12,293 nt of DNA from assembly GCA_050249235.1 (NCBI GenBank), contig JBFWQW010000087.1:1-12293 (forward strand), given 5' to 3'. Each line of letters starts with the position of its first letter. The stretch's first letter is position 1. A program made the translations under genes and the position numbers. The notes under the pieces are model-generated. The model was given only the letters and a program-made list of their open reading frames with translations. It did not search any database and was not told the origin of the DNA. The stretch comes from JAEKLB01 sp050249235 (GTDB taxonomy: Bacteria; Actinomycetota; Acidimicrobiia; Acidimicrobiales; CADCSY01). Shown piece by piece: positions 5,983 through 12,293 of this stretch.

Positions 5983-7250
5983 GCGCGCTCCCGCGGCACC
6001 TGCTGCCGCAGACGGCCGCCGTCGACGGCGGCCGGCTCTCGATCGGCGGCTGCGACGCCATCGAGCTGGCCGAGCGGTTCGGCACGCCCGCATTCGTCTA
6101 CGACGAGGTCCACCTGCGGGAGCGGTGCCGGGAGGCGGTGGAGGCGTTCGGCGAGGGCGCCACCTACGGGTCGAAGGCGTTCCTCTGCACGGCCATGGCC
6201 CGCCTGGCCCACGAAGAGGGCATGCGCATCGACGTCGCCACCGGTGGCGAGCTGCACGTGGTCCTGGCTGCCGGCGTGCCCGCCGACCGCATCGTGCTGC
6301 ACGGCAACAACAAGTCCGAGGCCGAGCTGGGCATGGCAATGGCGGCCGGCGTGGGCCGGATCGTGGTCGACAGCGAGGAGGAGATCGGCCGCATCGAGCG
6401 GCTCGTGCCGTCGGAGGGCTTCGAGCCGCCGAAGGTGCTCGTGCGGGTGACGCCCGGTGTCGAGGCCCACACCCACGAGTACGTGATGACGGGACAGGAC
6501 GACACCAAGTTCGGCTTCGGGCTGGCCAGCGGGGCCGCCGCCGCCGCCGTCGAGCGGATCGGGCGGTCGCCGGCGCTCGACCTGGTCGGCGTCCACGCCC
6601 ACATCGGCTCGAACATCTTCCTGCTCTCCGGCTACGAGAAGGCGGTCGAGCGGCTGGCGCCGTTCGTGGTCCCCCTCGACCTGCCGGAGCTGTGCCTCGG
6701 CGGCGGCCTGGGGGTGGCCTACGTGGCGGGCGAGGAGTCGGTGCCGATCGCCGAGTGGGCCGGGCTCCTCCGCCGCTCGTGCGCCGAGGCCGGCATCACG
6801 TCGCAGCTCGTCGTCGAGCCCGGCCGGGCCATCGTGGCCGCCGCCGCCGTCACCCTCTACCGGGTCGGCACCATCAAGGTCCTGCCCGGCATCCGCACCT
6901 ACGTGGCCGTGGACGGTGGGATGAGCGACAACCCGAGGCCGGTGCTCTACGGCAGCGGCTACGAGGCCTTCCTGCCCCGGGCGGTCGACGCCGACCGCGA
7001 GCTGGTGGCCACCGTGGTGGGCAAGCACTGCGAGTCGGGCGACCTGATCGTCCGAGACGCCACCCTGCCCGCCGACGTGGCCGTGGGCGACGTGCTGGCC
7101 ACGCCGGTCACCGGCGCCTACGGGCACTCGATGGCGTCGAACTACAACAAGGTGCTGCGGCCCCCGGTGGTGTTCGTGCGGGACGGCGAGGCCCGGGTGG
7201 TGGTGCGGCGCGAGACGCTCGACGACCTGCTCTGGCTGGACGTCGACTGA
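5979..7250 (+). CDS. lysA: Diaminopimelate decarboxylase
   Basis: This enzyme decarboxylates meso-2,6-diaminopimelate to L-lysine with pyridoxal phosphate, the last step of lysine synthesis, in the cytoplasm. The 423-residue length is normal. Family landmarks are in order: PLP Lys K66 in ATYGSKAFL, the HGNNKSE strand (108-114), DDTKFGFG (174-181), GVHAHIGS (204-211), the phosphate-binding GGGLG (241-245), EPGRAIVA (280-287), and from the partner subunit the HCESGD motif with C351, then Y381 and the SNYN element (387-390). These place it in the fold-type III decarboxylases and favour LysA over arginine or ornithine decarboxylases. It starts at ATG 5979 inside the receiver gene's stop, without its own ribosome site, which points to translational coupling. 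hom and thrC follow downstream, forming an aspartate-family cluster. Confidence 0.95.
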   Translation: MSALPRHLLPQTAAVDGGRLSIGGCDAIELAERFGTPAFVYDEVHLRERCREAVEAFGEGATYGSKAFLCTAMARLAHEEGMRIDVATGGELHVVLAAGVPADRIVLHGNNKSEAELGMAMAAGVGRIVVDSEEEIGRIERLVPSEGFEPPKVLVRVTPGVEAHTHEYVMTGQDDTKFGFGLASGAAAAAVERIGRSPALDLVGVHAHIGSNIFLLSGYEKAVERLAPFVVPLDLPELCLGGGLGVAYVAGEESVPIAEWAGLLRRSCAEAGITSQLVVEPGRAIVAAAAVTLYRVGTIKVLPGIRTYVAVDGGMSDNPRPVLYGSGYEAFLPRAVDADRELVATVVGKHCESGDLIVRDATLPADVAVGDVLATPVTGAYGHSMASNYNKVLRPPVVFVRDGEARVVVRRETLDDLLWLDVD

Positions 7251-7263
7251 TGGCGGGGCGGCG

Positions 7264-7608
7264 TTGACGGCCGGAGGGTCGGGCGACGGCCCGGGCGACG
7301 GCCCGGGCGACGGGCCCGAGCGGGCCGGGCACTGGTGGTTCGTGGCCAGCACCGGGCTGGCCTGCGGGGCGATCGTCGGCTGGCTGCTCTGGATGCTCAC
7401 CGCCGCCGTGGCCGCCGCCGTCGTGGTGGGCGGGGCGGTGGCGTCGATCCTCGTGGTGCTCGCCGTCGCCGGCGCCCGCCAGAACGAGACGTTCCACGCC
7501 GACGCCGCGAAGGAGGCCGACGCCCGGGCCCGCCGCCGTCGGGTGCTCGACGCCATGCGGGAGACCCGCCGTCCGAACCCGCCCGGTGCCGGGGGCGGCC
7601 GGCGGTAG
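7264..7608 (+). CDS. Small two-TM membrane protein of unknown function
   Basis: This 114-residue protein is not one I recognise. It begins with a Gly/Asp/Pro-rich segment containing three GDGP units (7-18). Two hydrophobic spans follow (about 24-44, FVASTGLACGAIVGWLLWML, and about 46-68), then a charged, Ala/Arg-rich tail (about 72-114) that is probably cytoplasmic. The start is uncertain. TTG at 7264 is the first plausible start in frame, 14 nt after the lysA stop, and has no strong ribosome site. A five-codon reading frame (ATG at 7250 to TGA at 7265-7267) bridges the lysA stop and this TTG. It sits tightly between lysA and hom and is presumably co-transcribed with lysA. Its TAG stop forms the first half of the hom -10-like hexamer. 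Confidence 0.65.
   Translation: MTAGGSGDGPGDGPGDGPERAGHWWFVASTGLACGAIVGWLLWMLTAAVAAAVVVGGAVASILVVLAVAGARQNETFHADAAKEADARARRRRVLDAMRETRRPNPPGAGGGRR
7284..7317 (+). repeat. 12-nt tandem repeat encoding Gly-Asp-Gly-Pro units
   Basis: The unit cgacggcccggg occurs twice perfectly (7284-7295, 7296-7307) and a third time with one change (from 7308). It encodes the repeated GDGP near the N-terminus of the small membrane protein. The 12-nt unit preserves the reading frame, so copy number can change without breaking the gene. Confidence 0.85.
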
Positions 7609-7611
7609 CCT
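7606..7611 (+). promoter_or_regulatory. -10 hexamer TAGCCT, leaderless-type promoter of hom
   Basis: TAGCCT ends 8 nt before the GTG start of hom at 7620, and there is no Shine-Dalgarno sequence between. Its first three bases are the TAG stop codon of the small membrane protein gene. The identical hexamer in the same arrangement is found at 10405. Confidence 0.55.
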
Positions 7612-7619
7612 CGCCGCCC

Positions 7620-8900
7620 GTGGAGCAGCCGGTGCGGGTCGGGCTGTTGGGCTGCGGCAACGTCGGCACCGCCCTGGTGCGGCTGGTGGCCGAGCGGGCC
7701 GACGCCGTCGCCGCCCGGACCGGCGTGCGGCTCGAGATCGCCCGGGTCGCGGTCCGTGACCTCACCAAGGCGAGGGGGGTCGAGCTGGCCGCCGGCGTCC
7801 TCACCGACGACGCCGCATCCGTGGTGCGCGACCCCGAGGTCGACGTCGTGATCGAGCTCATCGGGGGGGTCGAGACGGCCCGCTCCCTGCTGCTCGACGC
7901 CCTGCGGGCCGGCAAGCCGGTGGTCACCGCCAACAAGGAGCTGCTGGCCCACGCCGGGGCGGAGCTGTTCGAGATGGCGGCCCGGTCCGGGGTCGACCTC
8001 CTGTTCGAGGCGGCGGTGGGCGGCGGCATCCCGATCATCCGCCCGCTCCGCGAGTCGCTCGTGGGCGAGCGGGTCAGGCGCATCACGGGCATCGTCAACG
8101 GCACGACCAACTACATCCTCACCAGGATGAGCGAGGACGGGGCCGGCTACGCCGACGCCCTCGCCGACGCCCAGCGCCTCGGCTTCGCCGAGCCCGACCC
8201 GACCGCCGACGTCGAGGGGCTCGACGCCGGGGCCAAGCTGGCCATCGTCGCCAGCATCGCCTTCGGGGCCTCGGTGGCGGCCGGCGACGTGCACCGGGAG
8301 GGCATCGCCTCGGTGACGGCGGAGGACATCGACGTGGCCCACCGGCTCGGCTACGAGGTGAAGCTCCTGGCCGTGGCCGAGCAGGACGACGACGGCCGGA
8401 TCGCCGTGCGCGTCCACCCGGCGATGGTGCCCGTCACCCATCCCCTGGCCACGGTCAGGGACGCCTTCAACGCGGTGTTCGTCGAGGGCGACGCCGTCGG
8501 CCCGCTCATGTTCTACGGCCGGGGGGCCGGCGGCGGGCCCACGGCCAGCGCCCTGCTCGGCGACCTCGTCGACGCCGCCACCAACCTCGGGCGGGGCGCC
8601 GCCTCCGGGCCGCGGCCGCTGCCCCCGGCCCGGATCCGCCCCATCGACGAGCTCCGCTCCGAGTACTACCTCGATCTCGAGGTGGTCGACCGGCCGGGTG
8701 TGCTCCATGCCGTCTCCGGCGTGTTCGCCGAGCACGGCGTCTCGATCCGGTCGATGGAGCAGCAGGGCCTGGGCGACGAGGCCCGGCTGGTGTTCATCAC
8801 CCACGAGGCGGTCGAGGCCTCGGTCCAGGCCACGCTCGCCGACCTGCGCGAGCTCGAGGTGGTCGACCGGGTCGCCAGCGTCCTGCGGGTGCTGTCCTGA
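7620..8900 (+). CDS. hom: Homoserine dehydrogenase with ACT domain
   Basis: This enzyme reduces L-aspartate 4-semialdehyde to L-homoserine with NAD(P)H, the branch point towards threonine and methionine. The protein is 426 residues, usual for the monofunctional Gram-positive form. The Rossmann motif is GLLGCGNVG (8-16); TANKELLA (103-110) carries K106; the catalytic domain shows FEAAVGGGIPII (129-140), NGTTNYIL (160-167) and DVEGLDAGAKLAI (197-209), with K206 as the likely proton-relay lysine. A C-terminal ACT domain (about 350-425, with LEVVDRPGVLHAVSGVF) suggests threonine feedback inhibition, as known for this class. GTG 7620 is preferred because the TAGCCT hexamer lies 8 nt upstream; GTG 7632 would remove four residues. 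A strong hairpin follows its stop, before thrC. Confidence 0.95.
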   Translation: MEQPVRVGLLGCGNVGTALVRLVAERADAVAARTGVRLEIARVAVRDLTKARGVELAAGVLTDDAASVVRDPEVDVVIELIGGVETARSLLLDALRAGKPVVTANKELLAHAGAELFEMAARSGVDLLFEAAVGGGIPIIRPLRESLVGERVRRITGIVNGTTNYILTRMSEDGAGYADALADAQRLGFAEPDPTADVEGLDAGAKLAIVASIAFGASVAAGDVHREGIASVTAEDIDVAHRLGYEVKLLAVAEQDDDGRIAVRVHPAMVPVTHPLATVRDAFNAVFVEGDAVGPLMFYGRGAGGGPTASALLGDLVDAATNLGRGAASGPRPLPPARIRPIDELRSEYYLDLEVVDRPGVLHAVSGVFAEHGVSIRSMEQQGLGDEARLVFITHEAVEASVQATLADLRELEVVDRVASVLRVLS

Positions 8901-8902
8901 GC

Positions 8903-8937
8903 GACGCCGCCAGAGCCGCTGGCGCCGGGGCGGCGTC
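8903..8937 (+). terminator. Strong hairpin in the hom-thrC gap (terminator, attenuator or processing site)
   Basis: A perfect 9-bp inverted repeat, GACGCCGCC (8903-8911) and GGCGGCGTC (8929-8937), starts two bases after the hom stop, with a 17-nt loop that can itself pair further. No T-run follows, so it is not a classic Rho-independent terminator, though high-GC actinobacteria often lack the T-run. It may reduce read-through from hom into thrC or protect the hom mRNA 3' end. I see no clear promoter between it and thrC. Confidence 0.45.
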
Positions 8938-9010
8938 CCATCCGGCCGACACCCCGTCCGCCGGCAGCATGGTGGGCGTCCCCACGCCCGCCGCTGCCGC
9001 CTCGTCCATG

Positions 9011-9015
9011 AGGAG
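9011..9015 (+). promoter_or_regulatory. Ribosome binding site of thrC
   Basis: AGGAG lies 6 nt before GTG 9022. It is the clearest plus-strand Shine-Dalgarno sequence here and fixes the thrC start, since the frame is open well upstream of 9022. Confidence 0.8.
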
Positions 9016-9021
9016 TCACCC

Positions 9022-10407
9022 GTGAAGTACGTCTCCACCCGCGGCACCGCCACCGCGCTGGCCTTCGACGACGTGATCCTCACCGGCCTGGCCCGCGACG
9101 GGGGCCTCTACCTGCCCGAGGGCTACCCGACCATCTCGCCCGGCCGCCTGCGGGCCTTCGCCGACCTCCCCTACGTCGACGTGGCGGTCGAGGTCATGTG
9201 GCCCTTCGTCGAGGGAACGATCGACGAGGACACCTTCACCGGGATGGTCGCGGCCGCCTACGCCACCTTCGACACCCCGGCGGTGTGCCCGCTCACCGAC
9301 CTCGGTGGCGGCGTCCGGCTGCTCGAGCTGTTCCACGGGCCCACGCTGGCGTTCAAGGACGTGGCCCTCCAGCTGGTGGGGCACCTGTTCGAGCACGTGC
9401 TCGGCCAGCGGGGCGAGCACATCACGATCGTCGGGGCCACCTCGGGCGACACCGGGTCGGCGGCCATCGAGGCCTGCCGCGACCGGGAGGGCATCGAGAT
9501 CCACATCCTCCACCCCGCCGGCCGGGTGTCCGAGGTGCAGCGCCGGCTCATGACCACGGTGACCTCGCCGAACGTCCACAACCTCGCCGTCGAGGGCACG
9601 TTCGACGACTGCCAGGACCTCGTGAAGGCGATGTTCAACGACCTCGAGTTCCGCGACCGCCACCACCTGTCGGCGGTGAACTCCATCAACGTCGCCCGGA
9701 TCCTGGCCCAGACCGTCTACTACGTGAAGGCGGCGGCCGAGGTGGGTGGCGTGGTGTCCTTCGCCGTGCCGACCGGCAACTTCGGCAACGTCTTCGCCGG
9801 CTGGGTGGCCCGCCGCATGGGCGTGCCCATCCGCCAGCTCGTGATCGGCTCGAACCGCAACGACATCCTCCCCCGGTTCTTCGAGACCGGGACGATGGCC
9901 ACCGAGGAGGTCGTGCCGACGACCAGCCCGGCCATGGACATCCAGGTGTCGTCGAACTTCGAGCGGCTCCTGTTCGAGCTGGCCGGCCGGGACGGTGCGC
10001 TGGTCACCGAGCTCATGGGCCGCTTCAAGGAGGAGGGCCGGGTCGAGATCGGCACCGACCTGCTCGGCGCGGCCCGCGAGGTGATGGGCGCGGTCCGCGT
10101 CGACGACGCCGCCGCCGCCCGGGTGATGGCGGCCACCTTCGAGCGGACCGGCGTGCTCGTCGATCCGCACACCGCGGTCGGTCTCGGCGCGGCGTCGCTC
10201 CTGCACGCCGACCCCACCGTCCCGATCGTGTGCCTGGCCACCGCCCACCCGGCCAAGTTCCCGGAGGCGGTCGAGGCGGCGGTCGGCGTGCGCCCGCCGC
10301 TGCCGGATCGCCTCGCCGACCTGTTCGAGCGGCCGGAGCGCTTCGACACGCTCCCGGCCGACCTCGAAGCGGTCGAGGCGCACGTCGCCGCGATGGGCCG
10401 CAAGTAG
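9022..10407 (+). CDS. thrC: Threonine synthase
   Basis: This PLP enzyme converts O-phospho-L-homoserine to L-threonine and phosphate, the final threonine step. The 461-residue protein is the long bacterial form, with the N-terminal Thr_synth_N-type region: MKYVSTRG (1-8) and LARDGGLYLPE (23-33). FHGPTLAFKDVALQ (104-117) carries the PLP lysine K112, and GATSGDTGSAA (138-148) and PTGNFGN form the cofactor phosphate contacts. It is fold-type II and close in layout to the E. coli/yeast type, not the shorter form common in many other actinobacteria; that comparison is from memory. GTG 9022 is chosen for the AGGAG 6 nt upstream. It follows hom by 121 nt. The gene after it is an apgM-like protein and not a GHMP-type thrB. 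Confidence 0.95.
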   Translation: MKYVSTRGTATALAFDDVILTGLARDGGLYLPEGYPTISPGRLRAFADLPYVDVAVEVMWPFVEGTIDEDTFTGMVAAAYATFDTPAVCPLTDLGGGVRLLELFHGPTLAFKDVALQLVGHLFEHVLGQRGEHITIVGATSGDTGSAAIEACRDREGIEIHILHPAGRVSEVQRRLMTTVTSPNVHNLAVEGTFDDCQDLVKAMFNDLEFRDRHHLSAVNSINVARILAQTVYYVKAAAEVGGVVSFAVPTGNFGNVFAGWVARRMGVPIRQLVIGSNRNDILPRFFETGTMATEEVVPTTSPAMDIQVSSNFERLLFELAGRDGALVTELMGRFKEEGRVEIGTDLLGAAREVMGAVRVDDAAAARVMAATFERTGVLVDPHTAVGLGAASLLHADPTVPIVCLATAHPAKFPEAVEAAVGVRPPLPDRLADLFERPERFDTLPADLEAVEAHVAAMGRK

Positions 10408-10410
10408 CCT
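10405..10410 (+). promoter_or_regulatory. -10 hexamer TAGCCT, leaderless-type promoter of the apgM-like gene
   Basis: TAGCCT ends 7 nt before the GTG start at 10418. Its first three bases are the stop codon of thrC. There is no Shine-Dalgarno sequence before the GTG, which supports leaderless initiation from this element. Confidence 0.55.
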
Positions 10411-10417
10411 CGCGCCG

Positions 10418-11563
10418 GTGAAGTACGTGGTCTGCGTGCCGGACGGCTGCGCCGACGAGCCCCTCGCCGAGCTCGGCGGCCGCACCCCCCTCGAGGCCGC
10501 CCACCTCCCGCACCTCGCCGCCCTGGCGGCCCGGGGCGAGGTCGGCCGGGCCGCGGTGATCCCACCCGGCCTGCCGCCCGGGAGCGACGTCGGCAACATG
10601 GCCATCCTCGGCTACGACCCGGCCCGCTTCCACACCGGCCGGGCGCCGATCGAGGCGGCCGCCCTCGGCCTGCGCCTCCGGCCCGACCAGGTCGCCTACC
10701 GCTGCAACCTGGTCACCGTCGGCGCCGACGGCACGATGGTCGACTTCGCCGGCGGCCACCCGTCCACCGAGGACGCCACCAAGGTCCTCGAGGCGCTCCA
10801 GGACGAGCTGGGCTCGGACGACGTGCAGTTCCACCCTGGCGTCCAGTACCGCCACATCGTGGTCGTCCCGGGTGACTGGGCCGACGCCGAGTGCACGCCC
10901 CCGCACGACCTCACCGACAAGCCGGCCGTCTGGCCGACCGGTCCCGCCGCCGGGCGGCTGCAGTCGCTCATGGACGCCAGCCGGGCGGTCGTGGGCCGCT
11001 TCGGCCTGGGCGCCAACCAGATCTGGCTGTGGGGCCAGGGCGCCCAGCCCCGCCTCACGCCCTTCCGCGAGATGTACGGCCTCGAGGCCGCCCTGTGCAC
11101 CGCGGTCGACCTGGTTCGGGGCCTGGGCGTGCTGAGCGAGATGCGGGTGGTCGAGGTGCCGGGAGCCACCGGCTGGTACGACACCGACTACGCCGGCAAG
11201 CGCGATGCCGCCCTGCGCACCCTGCGGGAGGGCGCCGACCTGTTCGTGATCCACGTCGAGGCCACCGACGAGGCCGGCCACGCCGGCGACGTGGCGGAGA
11301 AGCTGCGGGCCCTCGAACGCTGGGACGCCGAGATCCTCGGTCCGCTGGTCGAGGGCCTCGACGAGCTGGGCGAGTGGCGGCTGCTGCTCCTGCCCGACCA
11401 CGCCACGCCGCTGCGGCTGAAGACCCACACCGCCGACCCGGTGCCCTACCTCCTGGTCGACAGCGCCGTCGCCGGACCCGGCGGCGCCTACACCGAGTCC
11501 GGCGTGGCCGGCGCGCCGGTCGTGCCCGGCCACGAGCTCATGGGTCGGCTCGTCGCCCGCTGA
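10418..11563 (+). CDS. apgM-like phosphoglycerate mutase family protein; proposed homoserine kinase
   Basis: This 381-residue protein belongs to the archaeal-type cofactor-independent phosphoglycerate mutase branch of the alkaline phosphatase superfamily. Metal and nucleophile positions are visible: D9 in VPDGCAD, S56 in GSDVGNM (the covalent nucleophile site), H163 in PPHDLTDK, D284 and H288 in TDEAGHAGD, D327 and H328 in PDHATP, and H337 in KTHTADPVP. A subgroup of this family is described as a proposed homoserine kinase (TIGR02535, from memory) because it sits beside threonine genes. Here it directly follows hom and thrC, where thrB would be expected, and no GHMP kinase is present. I infer it supplies O-phosphohomoserine to ThrC. 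Glycolytic phosphoglycerate mutase activity is the alternative. The GTG 10418 start is supported by the TAGCCT hexamer 7 nt upstream. Confidence 0.85.
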   Translation: MKYVVCVPDGCADEPLAELGGRTPLEAAHLPHLAALAARGEVGRAAVIPPGLPPGSDVGNMAILGYDPARFHTGRAPIEAAALGLRLRPDQVAYRCNLVTVGADGTMVDFAGGHPSTEDATKVLEALQDELGSDDVQFHPGVQYRHIVVVPGDWADAECTPPHDLTDKPAVWPTGPAAGRLQSLMDASRAVVGRFGLGANQIWLWGQGAQPRLTPFREMYGLEAALCTAVDLVRGLGVLSEMRVVEVPGATGWYDTDYAGKRDAALRTLREGADLFVIHVEATDEAGHAGDVAEKLRALERWDAEILGPLVEGLDELGEWRLLLLPDHATPLRLKTHTADPVPYLLVDSAVAGPGGAYTESGVAGAPVVPGHELMGRLVAR

Positions 11564-11600
11564 CGGGAGGGCCGACGCCCGGGTGGCGGCGAGCGGCCCC

Positions 11601-11606
11601 TAGCGT
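11601..11606 (+). promoter_or_regulatory. -10 hexamer TAGCGT, leaderless-type promoter of the rhomboid gene
   Basis: TAGCGT ends 8 nt before GTG 11615. A GGAGG follows within the spacer (11608-11612) but is only 2 nt from the GTG, too close to act as a normal ribosome site, so leaderless initiation is preferred. The 51-nt gap after the apgM-like gene shows nothing else I can name. Confidence 0.5.
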
Positions 11607-11614
11607 CGGAGGCC

Positions 11615-12293
11615 GTGACGGAGGCGGAGCGGGAGGCCCCCGCCGAGGACGACTGGCGCTGCTACCGGCACCCCGACCGGGCGGCCGGCGTGCGGTGCCG
11701 TCGCTGCGAGCGGCCGATCTGTCCCGACTGCATGGTCACCGCGCCGGTCGGGTTCCAGTGCCCGTCCTGCGTGAAGGGCGCCCCGGCGGTCCGCACCATG
11801 CGCAGCCTCCAGGCGGCGTCGAGGCCGATCGTCTCGTCGGTGCTGGTGGCCGTCAACCTGGCATTGTTCGTCCCGACGCTCGGCGACAACCGGCTCATCG
11901 GCGACCTCGGCCTGTTCGGCCCGGCGGTGGCGGCCGGCGAGTGGTGGCGGCTCGTCACGTCCGGCTTCATGCACGTGAACCTGGTCCATGTCGGGTTCAA
12001 CTGCCTCCTGCTCTGGCAGCTCGGCGGTCTGCTCGAGCCGGCGCTCGGCCGGGTGCGGTTCGCGCTCCTGTACACCGTCGCCCTCCTCGCCGGCGCGGTC
12101 GGCGTGCTGCTCCTCGACCCCCTGGCTCTCACGGCCGGCGCGTCGGGGGCCGTCTTCGGGCTGATGGGTGCGGCCGTCATCGGGCTCCGCCAGCGGGGGA
12201 TCAACCCCATGCAGTCCGGTCTCGGCGGCCTCTTGATCGTCAACCTCGTGCTGACGTTCGCGGTGCCCGGCATCTCGATCGGCGGCCATCTGG
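11615..12293 (+). CDS. Rhomboid family intramembrane serine protease with N-terminal zinc finger (3' end outside window)
   Basis: The frame runs from GTG 11615 off the right edge (226 complete codons), so the last membrane segments are missing. Residues 16-52 hold paired Cys/His ligands (C16, H19, C28, C31, C36, C39, C49, C52), a B-box-like cytoplasmic zinc finger often fused to actinobacterial rhomboids. The membrane domain then shows a hydrophobic span near 72-87, GEWWRLVTSGFMHVNLVHVGFN (108-129 region, with H120 and N129 in the family's oxyanion area), the serine motif TAGASGAVFGL (173-183) with catalytic S177, and H225 in the terminal SIGGH. Both members of the Ser-His dyad are therefore present. 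Rhomboids cut single-pass membrane proteins within the bilayer; the substrate here is unknown. It may be co-transcribed with the apgM-like gene but has its own -10-like element. Confidence 0.9.
   Translation, partial: MTEAEREAPAEDDWRCYRHPDRAAGVRCRRCERPICPDCMVTAPVGFQCPSCVKGAPAVRTMRSLQAASRPIVSSVLVAVNLALFVPTLGDNRLIGDLGLFGPAVAAGEWWRLVTSGFMHVNLVHVGFNCLLLWQLGGLLEPALGRVRFALLYTVALLAGAVGVLLLDPLALTAGASGAVFGLMGAAVIGLRQRGINPMQSGLGGLLIVNLVLTFAVPGISIGGHL

Noticed and set aside
5913..9083. Open frame of about 1056 codons on the minus strand across lysA, the membrane gene and hom
   Set aside because: It is antisense to genes with clear catalytic motifs. Its product is a Gly/Arg/Pro/His-rich low-complexity sequence with no domain I recognise. 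Long antisense frames are expected in DNA this GC-rich.
9022..10430. Identical first 11 bases (gtgaagtacgt) of thrC and the apgM-like gene, both encoding MKYV
   Set aside because: The similarity ends after the fourth codon and the proteins are unrelated, so coincidence is the simplest explanation.
1..12293. Defence system, prophage, transposon or biosynthetic gene cluster
   Set aside because: No transposase, integrase, nuclease, toxin-antitoxin, phage structural or assembly-line gene is visible. Composition and codon use look uniform, and the core genes are amino acid metabolism.

Overview
The window is very GC-rich (roughly 70-75% by eye), gene-dense chromosomal DNA. Its codons mostly end in G or C, GTG starts are common, and several genes look leaderless. 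This fits a high-GC actinobacterium. Acidimicrobiia is my best guess, from overall style and not from a search. I see no rRNA, tRNA, CRISPR array, insertion sequence, phage gene or replication origin.

The left part (1-5470) is on the minus strand and is accessory in character. It holds a membrane-anchored protein with two GH26-like glycosidase domains, cut by the left edge (1-2105); a MptpB-like tyrosine/lipid phosphatase (2291-3076); an OmpR/PhoB-type response regulator with a degenerate receiver (3260-3994); and an amidohydrolase-2 family enzyme (4163-5470). Positions 5471-5610 form a divergent promoter region.

The right part (5611-12293) is on the plus strand and centres on aspartate-family amino acid synthesis. 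In order it holds a single-domain receiver overlapping lysA by 4 nt (ATGA), lysA (diaminopimelate to lysine), a small two-TM membrane protein, hom (aspartate semialdehyde to homoserine, with a C-terminal ACT domain), thrC, and an apgM-like alkaline-phosphatase-superfamily protein in the position where a homoserine kinase would be expected. A zinc-ribbon rhomboid protease is cut by the right edge. The hom, thrC and apgM-like genes together could convert aspartate semialdehyde to threonine if the third really makes O-phosphohomoserine.

The strongest non-coding signal is a TAGCCT/TAGCGT/TACGCT (TAnnnT) hexamer 7-8 nt before five start codons, the geometry of leaderless transcription. In two cases the TAG of this hexamer is also the stop codon of the gene upstream. 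The GH26-like gene has a leader with tandem perfect inverted repeats that bury its best ribosome binding site. I found no clear new multi-gene system. The best leads are the ThrB replacement, the receiver coupled to lysA, the half-degenerate tandem GH26 protein and the structured leader.
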